Assembly: GCA_021790935.1 (NCBI GenBank)
Contig: JAJYFL010000010.1
Coordinates: 1 to 64,000 of the forward strand
Source: a bacterium
GTDB taxonomy: Bacteria; Vulcanimicrobiota; Vulcanimicrobiia; Vulcanimicrobiales; Vulcanimicrobiaceae
Direction of reading: 5' to 3'
DNA length: 64,000 bases
Shown here: in pieces, positions 42,221 through 50,463 of the stretch
Numbering within the stretch: position 1 is the first letter of the stretch
How the letters are laid out: each line of letters starts with the position of its first letter
Notes under the pieces: model-generated
Database searches by the model: none
Told to the model about the DNA's origin: nothing
The model's input: only the letters and a program-made list of their open reading frames with translations
Made by a program: the position numbers and the translations under genes

Positions 42221-42807
42221 AATCCGTCGTGGTGATGCTGGCCCTCTGCGCCCTCCCGGCGGTGGGGATGGCCAATACGCTCTACGTCGCAGCACCGCCG
42301 CCGGTCGGCGCGGGGCACCCGCTGCGCTTGGGACCCGACCACCGCGCGACACAGGTCGGCGACCTGGTCTTCGTGCAGTTCAATTTTGCGGTGAACAGCG
42401 CCAGCAGCGACGTCGTGCAGAATGCCAAAGGCTACAACATCGGGCTGGATGCCGGCGTTGGTAACGCCGCACTTTCGTTCCTGCGGTTTCCGACGTCGAT
42501 CGGCGGTCAGACGGGCTCGCAGAGCAGCCGCACCAAGAACGGCAGCAATGCGTTCGTATCGTCGATGATGGCGCGCGTCGTCGGCGTGCTGCCCAGCGGC
42601 GTCCTACAGATCGCCGGTTCCCAGAACGTGCTGGTGAACGGGCAGCGGCAGGTCATGACGGTGACCGGATACGTGCGCCCCGAAGACATCGACGCGACCG
42701 ACACGGTGCTCAGCGCGCGCGTCGCCGGCGTCCGAGCTTCTTTCAGCGGTGACTTCCAGCAACAACACGAAGGCTTGATTCGCCGCTTCCTGGACTTCTT
42801 ATTCTGA
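42217..42807 (+). CDS. flgH: Flagellar L-ring protein FlgH, apparently not lipidated
   Basis: 196 residues from ATG 42217. FlgH core: DHRATQVGDLVFVQF, NGSNAFVSSMMARVVGVLPSGVLQIAGSQNVLVNGQRQVMTVTGYVRPEDIDATDTVLSARVA. It forms the bushing in the outer membrane. Classical FlgH is a lipoprotein. Here the signal segment (MKSVVVMLALCALPAVGMAN) has Cys11 in LALC, too early and in a poor lipobox, and an AMA/N-type signal peptidase I site fits better. Confidence 0.92.
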   Translation: MKSVVVMLALCALPAVGMANTLYVAAPPPVGAGHPLRLGPDHRATQVGDLVFVQFNFAVNSASSDVVQNAKGYNIGLDAGVGNAALSFLRFPTSIGGQTGSQSSRTKNGSNAFVSSMMARVVGVLPSGVLQIAGSQNVLVNGQRQVMTVTGYVRPEDIDATDTVLSARVAGVRASFSGDFQQQHEGLIRRFLDFLF

Positions 42808-43940
42808 TGGTGAGAACGATGAGCGTGCGTGGGCTTTTAACGGTAACCCTGTTAGCGGCATCGTGCGCGATGGCGGTGCCGGCAGCGCGGCCGGCCGCCG
42901 CGCAGAGCGTATTCGTAAAGGATATCGCACACGTACAGGGCGTAACCGGCAATCAGTTGGTCGGCTACGGTATCGTCACCGGCCTTGCAGGCACCGGCGA
43001 CTCGACGTCGGTTCTCTTTACCAGCCAGACGATCCAAAACGTTCTGCAGTCTTTCGGTCTCACCGTCACCTCGCAGGAAGTCCGCACGCGCGACGTCGCG
43101 GCCGTCATGGTAACCGCTACGCTTCCGCCGTTCGCGCATTCGGGAGATAACGTCGACGCGACGGTCTCCGCAATGGGGGACGCTACGAGCCTCCAGGGCG
43201 GGACGCTGATCCTCACCGAACTGCGCGCCGCCAACGATCTGGTCTACGCCACCGCGCAAGGCCCGCTCTCGATCGGCGGGTTTACGGCGGGTTTTGCCAG
43301 CGACAGCATCTCTCAAAACCACCCGACCGTGGGCCGGATTCCCAACGGCGCCATCATCGCACGCGGCATGCACACGGCCATCACGAGCGGCAACGGTTTT
43401 GACTACGTCTTGACGACGCCGGACTTTCGGACCGCGGCGAATCTCGCGGCAACGCTCAATCACTACTTTGGCGGCGGTACCGCGGGGGCGCTCGACGCCG
43501 AGACGGTACACGTGACGCTTCCGCCGCGCTATCACGACAATCCCGTGCAATTCCTGGCCGATGCCAGCGACCTCTCGCTCAACGAGGACCAACTGGCGAA
43601 GGTCGTCATGGACGAACGCACCGGGACGATCGTCTTCGGCGGGGATATCAAGCTCGCGCCCTGCGCGATCGCGCATGGGAACCTGACGATCACGATCACC
43701 ACCACCAATCGCTACGTTCCGTCGGGACCGTTCACCACGGCTCCGGGAGCCATGCAGACCAATACGCGGGTTCGCGCCCAAACGCAGAACAAGCACCTAA
43801 CCTTCATAGCGGGCGCGGCGACGCTCTCCTCGGTGGTGCAGGCGCTGAACACCATGGGGGTAACGCCGCGCGATCTCATCGCCATCGTCCAAGCGCTACG
43901 TGCTTCGGGTGCGCTGCAGGCCGATCTGGTGATCCAGTGA
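42807..43940 (+). CDS. flgI: Flagellar P-ring protein FlgI
   Basis: 377 residues with signal peptide (cut near AAAQSVF). Family signatures: VKDIAHVQGVTGNQLVGYGIVTGLAGTGDS, QTIQNVLQSFGL, AAVMVTATLPPFAHSGDNVDATVSAMGDATSLQGGTLILTEL, and VVMDERTGTIVFGGDIKLAPCAIAHGNLTI. It forms the periplasmic ring around the rod. Together with FlgH it shows a diderm flagellum. Confidence 0.97.
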   Translation: MVRTMSVRGLLTVTLLAASCAMAVPAARPAAAQSVFVKDIAHVQGVTGNQLVGYGIVTGLAGTGDSTSVLFTSQTIQNVLQSFGLTVTSQEVRTRDVAAVMVTATLPPFAHSGDNVDATVSAMGDATSLQGGTLILTELRAANDLVYATAQGPLSIGGFTAGFASDSISQNHPTVGRIPNGAIIARGMHTAITSGNGFDYVLTTPDFRTAANLAATLNHYFGGGTAGALDAETVHVTLPPRYHDNPVQFLADASDLSLNEDQLAKVVMDERTGTIVFGGDIKLAPCAIAHGNLTITITTTNRYVPSGPFTTAPGAMQTNTRVRAQTQNKHLTFIAGAATLSSVVQALNTMGVTPRDLIAIVQALRASGALQADLVIQ

Positions 43941-44290
43941 TCGGCGCGAGCAGCACCCTCGCCGTGCCTCCCGCGGAGCCGGAGTTGAGCGCGGCGCAGA
44001 GACGGGCGCTCGCGCAGCTGCACAAAGCGGCGACGCAACTCGAGGGAGTCTTCCTGGAGATGCTCTTCAAATCCATGCGCGACACGGTACCGAAATCGTC
44101 GATCTTCGGCAAGGCGTCAAATTCGGAGCATATCTACCAATCGATGCTGGACGACCGGCAAGCCCAGACGATGGCACAGAGCGGTTCCTTCGGCATCGCC
44201 AAAATACTCGAAGCACAGATGCGCGCGAGCGTGCTGGCCGACGCAAAGCGCGAGTCTAAGACGCGCGTATCGCAGGGAGTTGCACCGTGA
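43937..44290 (+). CDS. flgJ: Rod-binding protein FlgJ, N-terminal domain only
   Basis: 117 residues overlapping flgI. Rod-binding domain: AATQLEGVFLEMLFKSMRDTVPKSSIFGKASNSEHIYQSMLDDRQAQTMAQSGSFGIAKIL. The C-terminal peptidoglycan hydrolase half of enterobacterial FlgJ is missing. This is common outside Gammaproteobacteria; a separate lytic enzyme must clear the wall. Confidence 0.9.
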   Translation: MIGASSTLAVPPAEPELSAAQRRALAQLHKAATQLEGVFLEMLFKSMRDTVPKSSIFGKASNSEHIYQSMLDDRQAQTMAQSGSFGIAKILEAQMRASVLADAKRESKTRVSQGVAP

Positions 44291-44766
44291 ACGATTCTTG
44301 GGAGACCTTCGCTTCGGCGCTGCTCGACGAATCGCAGAGCCTTGCGAATCTCAACGCTGCCGCGATCGCGCTTACGCAGATCCTGCCGGCCGGCGATCCG
44401 GCGCAGATAATCGCCGCCGACCGCGCGGTCGATTCGGCGCGGCGCGCGCATCAGGGGGCTTCGGCTCGGCGGCGCGGCATACAGGCGCGCGGTTTCGGAG
44501 CGATGACGCTGCAGCAGGTGTGCCGTCACGCCCCGATTCATATGGCCGCCCACATCGATCAACGCCTCTCAGAGATCGCGTTCGGGTCGATCTCGCTGCG
44601 CATCACGGTCGCAAATAACAAGGCACTCATCGTGGCGGGGCTGGAGCGCCTGCTGGCGATCACCGCCAAGTTGCAGGAGTCGGTGAGCGATCGGTCGGGC
44701 GTCTACAAGCGCCGGGGCTTCGTGGCGCCGCCCAGCGGCAGCGTTCTGGTGAGCAGCAAGGCATGA
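44287..44766 (+). CDS. flgN: FlgN-family export chaperone
   Basis: 159 residues with GTG 44287 overlapping flgJ. Helical, no signal peptide. The region around residues 92-125 (HIDQRLSEIAFGSISLRITVANNKALIVAGLERLLAI) fits the FlgN pattern. Its position directly before flgK and flgL, the substrates FlgN escorts, supports the role. Confidence 0.75.
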   Translation: MNDSWETFASALLDESQSLANLNAAAIALTQILPAGDPAQIIAADRAVDSARRAHQGASARRRGIQARGFGAMTLQQVCRHAPIHMAAHIDQRLSEIAFGSISLRITVANNKALIVAGLERLLAITAKLQESVSDRSGVYKRRGFVAPPSGSVLVSSKA

Positions 44767-46871
44767 GTTTCTTCGGGCTGGCCCTGATGGGGAAGTCGCT
44801 CGACGCTTTCCAGTACGCGGAAAACGTAACGGCGAATAATATCGCAAACGTCAACACGCCCGGGGCGTCGCGCCAGCAGGTCGATCTCTCGGCGGCGCCG
44901 GCGGTCGTAGGTTCGCCGTTTTATTCCGCCCACACGGCGGGCACGATGGGCGACGGGGTGATCGTGTCGGGGATCCAACGCATCCACGCCAACTCCTACG
45001 ACGCGCTCTTCCGCGGCGCGTCGGCATCGCAGAACTACTATACCGTCGAACAGGCGCAGCTCGACTCGCTGCAGTCGTCTCTGGGCGAACCGAGCAATGG
45101 CCTGAACGCGCAGTTCACGGCCTTTCAAACCGCAATCAACCAGCTCGTCACCCAGGCCGGCAGCGGCTCGAGCACGTCGGCGCGGGCGAACGTGTTGGCG
45201 CAGGCTGGCGCCTTGGCGACCGGGCTGAACGGTGCGGCCTCCACCATCACGCAGCAGAAGGCCCAAGTGCTGCAGCAGGCCGGTACGGCCGTGACGACGG
45301 TCAACGGCATCCTCGATCAAATCGGCGCCCTGAACCAGCAGATACGGGCATCGACCGCGGTGGGCGACAACCCGAATACTTTTCAAGATCAGCGCGACCA
45401 TCTGATCGATCAGCTCTCGCAGTACATATCTACGCAGACGAGCGTGCAGCCGGACGGATCGACGCTGGTATCCGTCAACGGCCAATCCCTGGTCAACGAC
45501 GCCGTCGTCTACCATCTCGCGCAGCCGACGATCGGCATCGCCGCGAACGGGACGCCGGCGCTCAAGATCGATTTCCAAACCGTCCCGGCGCAGCCCGCGA
45601 ACGCTCCGGGCGTTCCGCTCGGAAGCGGCCAGCTGGCCGCGTTTGCCGACCTCTACAACAACAAGTTAACGGCTTACGGGCAGCAACTCGATAATTTCGC
45701 GTCGGGATTAGCCAACGAAGTCAATCGAATCACGCAGGCGGGATACGATCAGAACGGCGTCGCGGGTACCGCCCTCTTCCAGCCGATCGTCGGGACGCTC
45801 CCGATCTCGGCGGCGAACATCCAGGTCGGCATCACCGATCCGTCGCAGCTGCCGGCCGGTCTTGCATCCACTGCGGCCGGGTCGCTCGTGGTTCCGATGA
45901 ACTCGGCCAACAATACCGTCGATACGTCGGCCGCGCTGAACGGCAACCTCACGCTGGCAAACCCGCCGCCCGCCGGCGGGGCCACCGGCACGCTGACCGT
46001 CACCGTCGATGGGGTTGCGGCCGCCTTCGCATACGATACGTCGACGACGGACGCTTCGATCAACGCCTTCCTTACGCACTTCAACGGAGCGCACTTGGGC
46101 GTGACGGCGTCGTTCGATGCGACCTCGCAGCGGATCGTCTTCGCCCGCGACCCGTCGAACACCGATGCGGCGCATCGCGCGGCCCAGGGCTCGAATCCTA
46201 CCGCTCCCACGTTCACGATCGCCGATAGCAGCTCGCTGCTCGTTTCATTGGGCGCCGCCGGTATCGATGGCGTCCCGCAGAACTCGAGCAACGCATTTGG
46301 ACCCAACGACAACGGCGCAGCCAACGCGCTACTCGGCATGTTTTCCAGCAACGTGGGCGTTCCGGCACTGCAGACGACCAGTGCGGCGGCCGTGGCTGCG
46401 GGCATGGCGACGATCGCGCTGCCGGCCGGCGTGACGAACGTGCAAGTGGGGCAACTCCTCACGGTCGACGCGCAGCCGGGCGGGGCCGTTCCGCAAGAGA
46501 ACGTCGTCGTATCGGCGGTCTCCTTCAACCCGGTCACCGGCGTGGAATCGATCTCGGCGAACTTCTCGCTCGCGCACACCGCGGGATTCTCCATTGCGAC
46601 GGCCGCGACGCAGACGCTCGGCCAGTACTACGGAGGCTTCGTAACGCAGGTGGGCCTCGACGCGCAGACGGCGATCGCCGGAGCCGCGACGCAAACGAAC
46701 CTCACGCAGAGCATCGACCAAGCGCGCCAGGCCGTCGACGGGATCAACATCGACGAAGAGACGCAGAATCTCATCAAGTATCAAAGCGCCTATCAAGCGG
46801 CGGCGCAGACGATCACGGTCCTCGACTCGCTGGTCAATACGGTCATCACGTCCATCGGAGGGCTGAAGTAA
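44763..46871 (+). CDS. flgK: Hook-filament junction protein FlgK (HAP1)
   Basis: 702 residues, overlapping flgN by 4 bases. N-terminal rod-family helix ENVTANNIANVNTPGASRQQVDL, typical HAP1 FRGASASQNYYTVEQAQLDSLQSSLGEPSNGLNAQFTAFQTAINQL, and C-terminal NIDEETQNLIKYQSAYQAAAQTITVLDSLVNTVI. It is longer than the E. coli protein (547) because of an enlarged surface domain rich in Thr/Ala (about 370-600). Confidence 0.95.
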   Translation: MSFFGLALMGKSLDAFQYAENVTANNIANVNTPGASRQQVDLSAAPAVVGSPFYSAHTAGTMGDGVIVSGIQRIHANSYDALFRGASASQNYYTVEQAQLDSLQSSLGEPSNGLNAQFTAFQTAINQLVTQAGSGSSTSARANVLAQAGALATGLNGAASTITQQKAQVLQQAGTAVTTVNGILDQIGALNQQIRASTAVGDNPNTFQDQRDHLIDQLSQYISTQTSVQPDGSTLVSVNGQSLVNDAVVYHLAQPTIGIAANGTPALKIDFQTVPAQPANAPGVPLGSGQLAAFADLYNNKLTAYGQQLDNFASGLANEVNRITQAGYDQNGVAGTALFQPIVGTLPISAANIQVGITDPSQLPAGLASTAAGSLVVPMNSANNTVDTSAALNGNLTLANPPPAGGATGTLTVTVDGVAAAFAYDTSTTDASINAFLTHFNGAHLGVTASFDATSQRIVFARDPSNTDAAHRAAQGSNPTAPTFTIADSSSLLVSLGAAGIDGVPQNSSNAFGPNDNGAANALLGMFSSNVGVPALQTTSAAAVAAGMATIALPAGVTNVQVGQLLTVDAQPGGAVPQENVVVSAVSFNPVTGVESISANFSLAHTAGFSIATAATQTLGQYYGGFVTQVGLDAQTAIAGAATQTNLTQSIDQARQAVDGINIDEETQNLIKYQSAYQAAAQTITVLDSLVNTVITSIGGLK

Positions 46872-48151
46872 TGCGAATAGCGACATCGTCGCTCTACGAC
46901 CAACAGATCGCAGCGATCGATAACCTGGTAGCCCAGCAGGCGCAGTACGGCAACATGCTCAGCACGGGCAAGCAGTTGAACCAGCCTTCGGACAACCCGA
47001 CGCAGATCGCTCAGGACCTAGGGCTGCATACGGCGATCTCCGAGGAGAACCAGACCTCGACGAACATCCAGAACGCCACTGCGGAGATGACCACGGTGGA
47101 CGGCTCGCTCTCGTCGCTTACGAACATCCTGCAGTCGGCGCGTTCGCTTGCCGTGCAGGGTGCCACCGACGCGCTCAGCCCGGCTCAACAGAGATCCCTG
47201 GCAAGCCAGGTCGACGGTCTGCTTCAAGAGGCGATCGGGCTGGCCAACACGCAGTACGGCGGCACGTATGTCTTCGCCGGAACCGCCGCGCCTTCGTCGC
47301 CGCCGGTGAGCGGGAACGGTCAGCCGGTTTCGAGCGTCACCTTTACCGGTAATTTCGAGGCGCAGCAGCAGCGCTTCACCAACGGCCAGTCGACGAAGAC
47401 CTCTGTGACCTTGCAGCAGGCCTTTAACTACGGTGCGACGGACGGCTCGCCGGACGTCTTCCAGACCCTGGTCAACCTGCGCGATACGCTGGCCAATGGG
47501 AGCATCGTCGATCAAAGCGGGGCCGCGCTCAACAAAGCCGGGACGGTCGTCACGCCGGCGACCCAGCTGAACTCCCCGAGCCTGCGAACGGCCCTCGTGC
47601 CCGATTCGGCCGGAAAGATATCGATCCAGATCGCCTCCGCGGCGGCTCCGAACGGCGTAACCCTGACGTTCGGCCCGACCTCGACCATTGCGAACGTCGT
47701 CTCCGCGATCAACGGTTCGGGGACCGGGGTCACCGCGACGTTCGACGCGCAGACGCAGCGCATCTCGCTCGCGGCCGCGCAGCCCTTCCAGATCGCGGAC
47801 GTGCCGAGCCCGGGGGCTTCGACGAGCTCGAATCTCGTCGAAGCCTTGAGCGTTGCCCCGCAGGGCGACATGGTTAACAATCTGTCGACCCAGATCGGCG
47901 CTATCGATCACGTCCTGAACGTCGTAACGACCACGCGCGCGCAACTGGGGGGGAATATCCAGACGCTCGGCGCCCTCGGCACGACCACGAGTTCGCAAGT
48001 GGCCAACGATACGGCGGTTCAATCGAGCATCGAAGATGCCGATATTGCTAAGGTGGTCTCCCAATTTTCGCAAACGCAGACGGCGCTGCAAGCCGCGTAT
48101 GCCACGACCTCGCGGCTCGAGGGCAAGACGTTGATCGACTACCTACCCTAG
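46871..48151 (+). CDS. flgL: Hook-filament junction protein FlgL (HAP3)
   Basis: 426 residues, one-base overlap with flgK. Flagellin-like ends: MRIATSSLYDQQIAAIDNLVAQQAQYGNMLSTGKQLNQPSDNPTQIAQD at the N-terminus and IEDADIAKVVSQFSQTQTALQAAYATTSRLEGKTLIDYL at the C-terminus. Middle domain is variable. Forms the junction onto which flagellin assembles. Confidence 0.95.
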   Translation: MRIATSSLYDQQIAAIDNLVAQQAQYGNMLSTGKQLNQPSDNPTQIAQDLGLHTAISEENQTSTNIQNATAEMTTVDGSLSSLTNILQSARSLAVQGATDALSPAQQRSLASQVDGLLQEAIGLANTQYGGTYVFAGTAAPSSPPVSGNGQPVSSVTFTGNFEAQQQRFTNGQSTKTSVTLQQAFNYGATDGSPDVFQTLVNLRDTLANGSIVDQSGAALNKAGTVVTPATQLNSPSLRTALVPDSAGKISIQIASAAAPNGVTLTFGPTSTIANVVSAINGSGTGVTATFDAQTQRISLAAAQPFQIADVPSPGASTSSNLVEALSVAPQGDMVNNLSTQIGAIDHVLNVVTTTRAQLGGNIQTLGALGTTTSSQVANDTAVQSSIEDADIAKVVSQFSQTQTALQAAYATTSRLEGKTLIDYLP

Positions 48152-48172
48152 GCCGAAGGCATGAGGAGAACG

Positions 48173-48649
48173 ATGACCGCAATGGAGTCGCCCCAGACGA
48201 CGAGCATCCAAACGCAGCGTTTCGGCGAGGTGACGTTCGAAGCGAACGACCTCATCGAGTTCCCCTGGGGGCTTCCCGGGTTCGCGCACCTGCGCCGCTT
48301 CCTCGCGCTTACGCTCGACGAGCAGCCGAACTTTCTGTGGCTGCAGTCGGCCGACGACCCTACCGTCGCCTTGCCGGCAGCCGACCCGTGGCAGATGTTC
48401 CCCGACTACGAGCCGAAGCTCCCCGCGTACGCCACGGCGGCACTCGAGTTGCGCAACCCGGACGATTTCTCGCTCCTTTGCGTCGTGGTCGTGACGAAAG
48501 ACGCGCGTGAGATGACGATGAACCTGCTCGCACCGATCGTGATTAATTTGAAGTCGCGCCGCGCTCGCCAGGTCATGCTGGAGAACTCGGGATACTCCGT
48601 GCGCCGGCCGGTGCCCCGAACGGCAGAGTCCGCCGTCGCCCCAGGCTGA
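48173..48649 (+). CDS. fliW: Flagellar assembly factor FliW
   Basis: About 158 residues; ATG 48173 follows GAGGAGA (ATG 48161 also in frame). FliW signatures: RFGEVTFEANDLIEFPWGLPGFAHLRRFLAL, NFLWLQSADDPTVALPAADPWQMFPDYEPKL, LNLLAPIVINLKSRRARQVMLENSGYSVRRP. FliW binds CsrA and flagellin by turns, so it frees or blocks CsrA according to the flagellin level. It is next to csrA and flagellin, as in B. subtilis. Confidence 0.95.
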   Translation: MTAMESPQTTSIQTQRFGEVTFEANDLIEFPWGLPGFAHLRRFLALTLDEQPNFLWLQSADDPTVALPAADPWQMFPDYEPKLPAYATAALELRNPDDFSLLCVVVVTKDAREMTMNLLAPIVINLKSRRARQVMLENSGYSVRRPVPRTAESAVAPG

Positions 48650-48752
48650 CCCCGGCGCCAGGTGGCGCCGCCCGTTCGCAAGAAGCGGCCAGGTCCTAGA
48701 CCATCTCTTGGGCGGGCTCGGAGCCAGTCCGAGCAGCCAAGGAGGGCGAACC

Positions 48753-49085
48753 ATGCTTGTCCTGAGCCGAAAAGTCAACCAGTCGATCATGGTCGGCGAC
48801 AACGTCCGCATCGTCGTCGTCGGCGTGGACCGGGACCAGGTCAAGCTCGGCATCGAGGCCCCGCGGGAGATCTCGGTGCATCGTTCCGAGATTTACGAAG
48901 AGATCCAGCGTGCCAACCTGAGCGCGGCTTCGGCGGCCAAGATGCAGACCGAAGTGACCGCAACGGTCCCGACCGTTGCGGTCGGGACCGCCGTTCTCCG
49001 GCCGCGCAGCGCAAAAAACGCTAAACTCACCGGGCAGGCGGCCGATACCCTGATGGAAGGGGACAGGAAGTTCCCTCCAGACTAG
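48753..49085 (+). CDS. csrA: Carbon storage regulator CsrA with long C-terminal tail
   Basis: 110 residues from ATG 48753 with a strong AAGGAGGG site at 48739-48746. The RNA-binding dimer core is complete (MLVLSRKVNQSIMVGDNVRI; L4, R6 and R44 in SVHRSEIYEE). Typical CsrA ends near residue 60-75. Here about 45 extra residues follow (from NLSAASAAKM), low in structure. Part of this tail is dictated by DNA signals: a perfect 12-bp hairpin (48964-48990) and the sigma-28 promoter of the flagellin gene (49022-49048). CsrA is expected to bind the flagellin leader and block translation. Confidence 0.93.
   Translation: MLVLSRKVNQSIMVGDNVRIVVVGVDRDQVKLGIEAPREISVHRSEIYEEIQRANLSAASAAKMQTEVTATVPTVAVGTAVLRPRSAKNAKLTGQAADTLMEGDRKFPPD
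48964..48990 (+). repeat. Perfect 12-bp inverted repeat inside csrA
   Basis: CGGTCCCGACCG, loop TTG, CGGTCGGGACCG. No T-run follows. It lies 31 bases ahead of the flagellin -35 box, in the CsrA tail codons. Confidence 0.7.
49022..49048 (+). promoter_or_regulatory. Sigma-28 promoter of the flagellin gene, within csrA
   Basis: TAAA at 49022-49025, exactly 15 bases, GCCGATAC at 49041-49048 (one mismatch to the FliA consensus). Expected start near 49055. The leader (about 64 bases) holds GGA motifs at 49055, 49061, 49066, 49110 and 49113. The 49066 one reads ACAGGAAG and the last two overlap the ribosome site, as expected for CsrA repression. Confidence 0.8.
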
Positions 49086-49118
49086 TCATTCACGCACGCG
49101 TGTGATCACGGAGGAGAT

Positions 49119-50381
49119 ATGTCACAAGGACTCAGCATTGCCAACAACTTGTTGGCAAACAGCGTTCAGCTGAACCTCAATCGCAATCAAGCGGCTCTGC
49201 AGAACGTCGTAACGCAGCTCTCCAGCGGACTGCGTATCAATACGGCGGCGGACGATCCGTCAGGGCTTGCCATCGCAACCAACCTGCAAACGCAGGTCGA
49301 CGGATTCCAGCAAGCCATTCAAAACGTCCAAGACGCAAACAACGCGGCGCAGGTTGCGTCGGGCGCGTTGCAGACGACCACCGACATCTTACAGCGCATC
49401 CGGAGTCTCGCGGTCGAAGCCGCCAGCTCCATCAACAGCCAAAACGACCGCCAGAACCTGCAATCGGAGATCTCGCAGCTCCTGCTCGAGGTCAACCGCA
49501 TCTCGCAGAACACGAATTTCAACGGCCAGGCCCTGCTCGACGGTAGTCATGCCGGTTTCCAGGCAGAACAGAATTCGTTCCTCAACATCACCGCCAACTC
49601 GGCGCTCGCGAGCAACAACGGCACGCTCTCGAGCGGCTTCCTGGTGGCCTCGGCGGTGGCGGCTAACGCCAACTTCAACACCACGGTCGGAGCTTCGCAA
49701 GCCTTCGGCACCGGCACGTACGCAACCGTCGACGGCACGATCGAATTACAGGTCGTCAACACCGGTACGTCGATAGCCGTTCAGGAGACGTTCATCAACA
49801 GCGCGAGCGGCGCGATCTCGGTCTCTTCGACGCTCTACGGAGCCAACGGCGTTTCGGCGGACTTCGAGAACGTCTCGATCACCGTCGGGAACCTCACGTC
49901 GGCCGACGTCGGCGTAACGTCGTACATCAAGATCAGCCAGAACGTGGCTGCTCTGACCAACCCGAACAACCCGGCCTTCAACTTCCAGTCCGGTGCCGAC
50001 GAGGGCGACACGATCCAACTCGGTATCCAGGCGACCAATACGCAGACGCTGCGGATATCGAACGTCAACGTCGCGATCTCGGCCGCCAACAACCCGTCGC
50101 TCGGAGCGGAAGATGCGATCGGCCAGGTCGACAACGCGCTGCAACAGCTGCTGACGCAGCAGGCGCAACTCGGCGCGGTCATCGTGCGCCTCAACGAGGA
50201 CGCGAACAACAACAACATCGCCACGGTGAACCTACAGGCGTCGGAATCGAATATTCGGGACCTCAACGTCGGTCAGGCAACCACCGAGTTCACGAAACTC
50301 CAAGTCCTGGTCCAAGTCGGCACCTCCGTCTTGGCCCAGTCCAACGCCAACGCGCAGTCCGTACTCGGTCTGTTCCGCTAG
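49119..50381 (+). CDS. fliC: Flagellin
   Basis: 420 residues; GGAGGAG immediately before ATG 49119. D0/D1 N-terminus: NSVQLNLNRNQAALQNVVTQLSSGLRINTAADDPSGLAIATNLQTQVDG. C-terminal helix: NLQASESNIRDLNVGQATTEFTKLQVLVQVGTSVLAQSNANAQSVLGLF. The middle domain (about 165-300) is rich in Ser, Thr, Asn and Ala, a good target for O-glycosylation, which fits the glycosyltransferase genes beside it and pseB at the window end. Leader carries probable CsrA sites; transcription from the sigma-28 promoter in csrA. Confidence 0.97.
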   Translation: MSQGLSIANNLLANSVQLNLNRNQAALQNVVTQLSSGLRINTAADDPSGLAIATNLQTQVDGFQQAIQNVQDANNAAQVASGALQTTTDILQRIRSLAVEAASSINSQNDRQNLQSEISQLLLEVNRISQNTNFNGQALLDGSHAGFQAEQNSFLNITANSALASNNGTLSSGFLVASAVAANANFNTTVGASQAFGTGTYATVDGTIELQVVNTGTSIAVQETFINSASGAISVSSTLYGANGVSADFENVSITVGNLTSADVGVTSYIKISQNVAALTNPNNPAFNFQSGADEGDTIQLGIQATNTQTLRISNVNVAISAANNPSLGAEDAIGQVDNALQQLLTQQAQLGAVIVRLNEDANNNNIATVNLQASESNIRDLNVGQATTEFTKLQVLVQVGTSVLAQSNANAQSVLGLFR

Positions 50382-50407
50382 CGTTCGACGCGACTCCGAG
50401 TCGTAGG

Positions 50408-50436
50408 GAGAGCCTGCTTCGGCAGGCTCTCTTTTT
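50408..50436 (+). terminator. Strong rho-independent terminator of fliC
   Basis: GAGAGCCTGC (50408-50417), loop TTCG, GCAGGCTCTC (50422-50431), then TTTTT. It ends the flagellin mRNA 27 bases after the stop. Confidence 0.93.
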
Positions 50437-50463
50437 CTATCCGGTCTGCCGAAATTAGATAGG

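Noticed and set aside
48961-49085. C-terminal part of csrA as a separate intergenic region, with csrA ending earlier
   Set aside because: The csrA frame stays open to TAG at 49083-49085, so the hairpin and promoter lie within the gene unless a frameshift is present.
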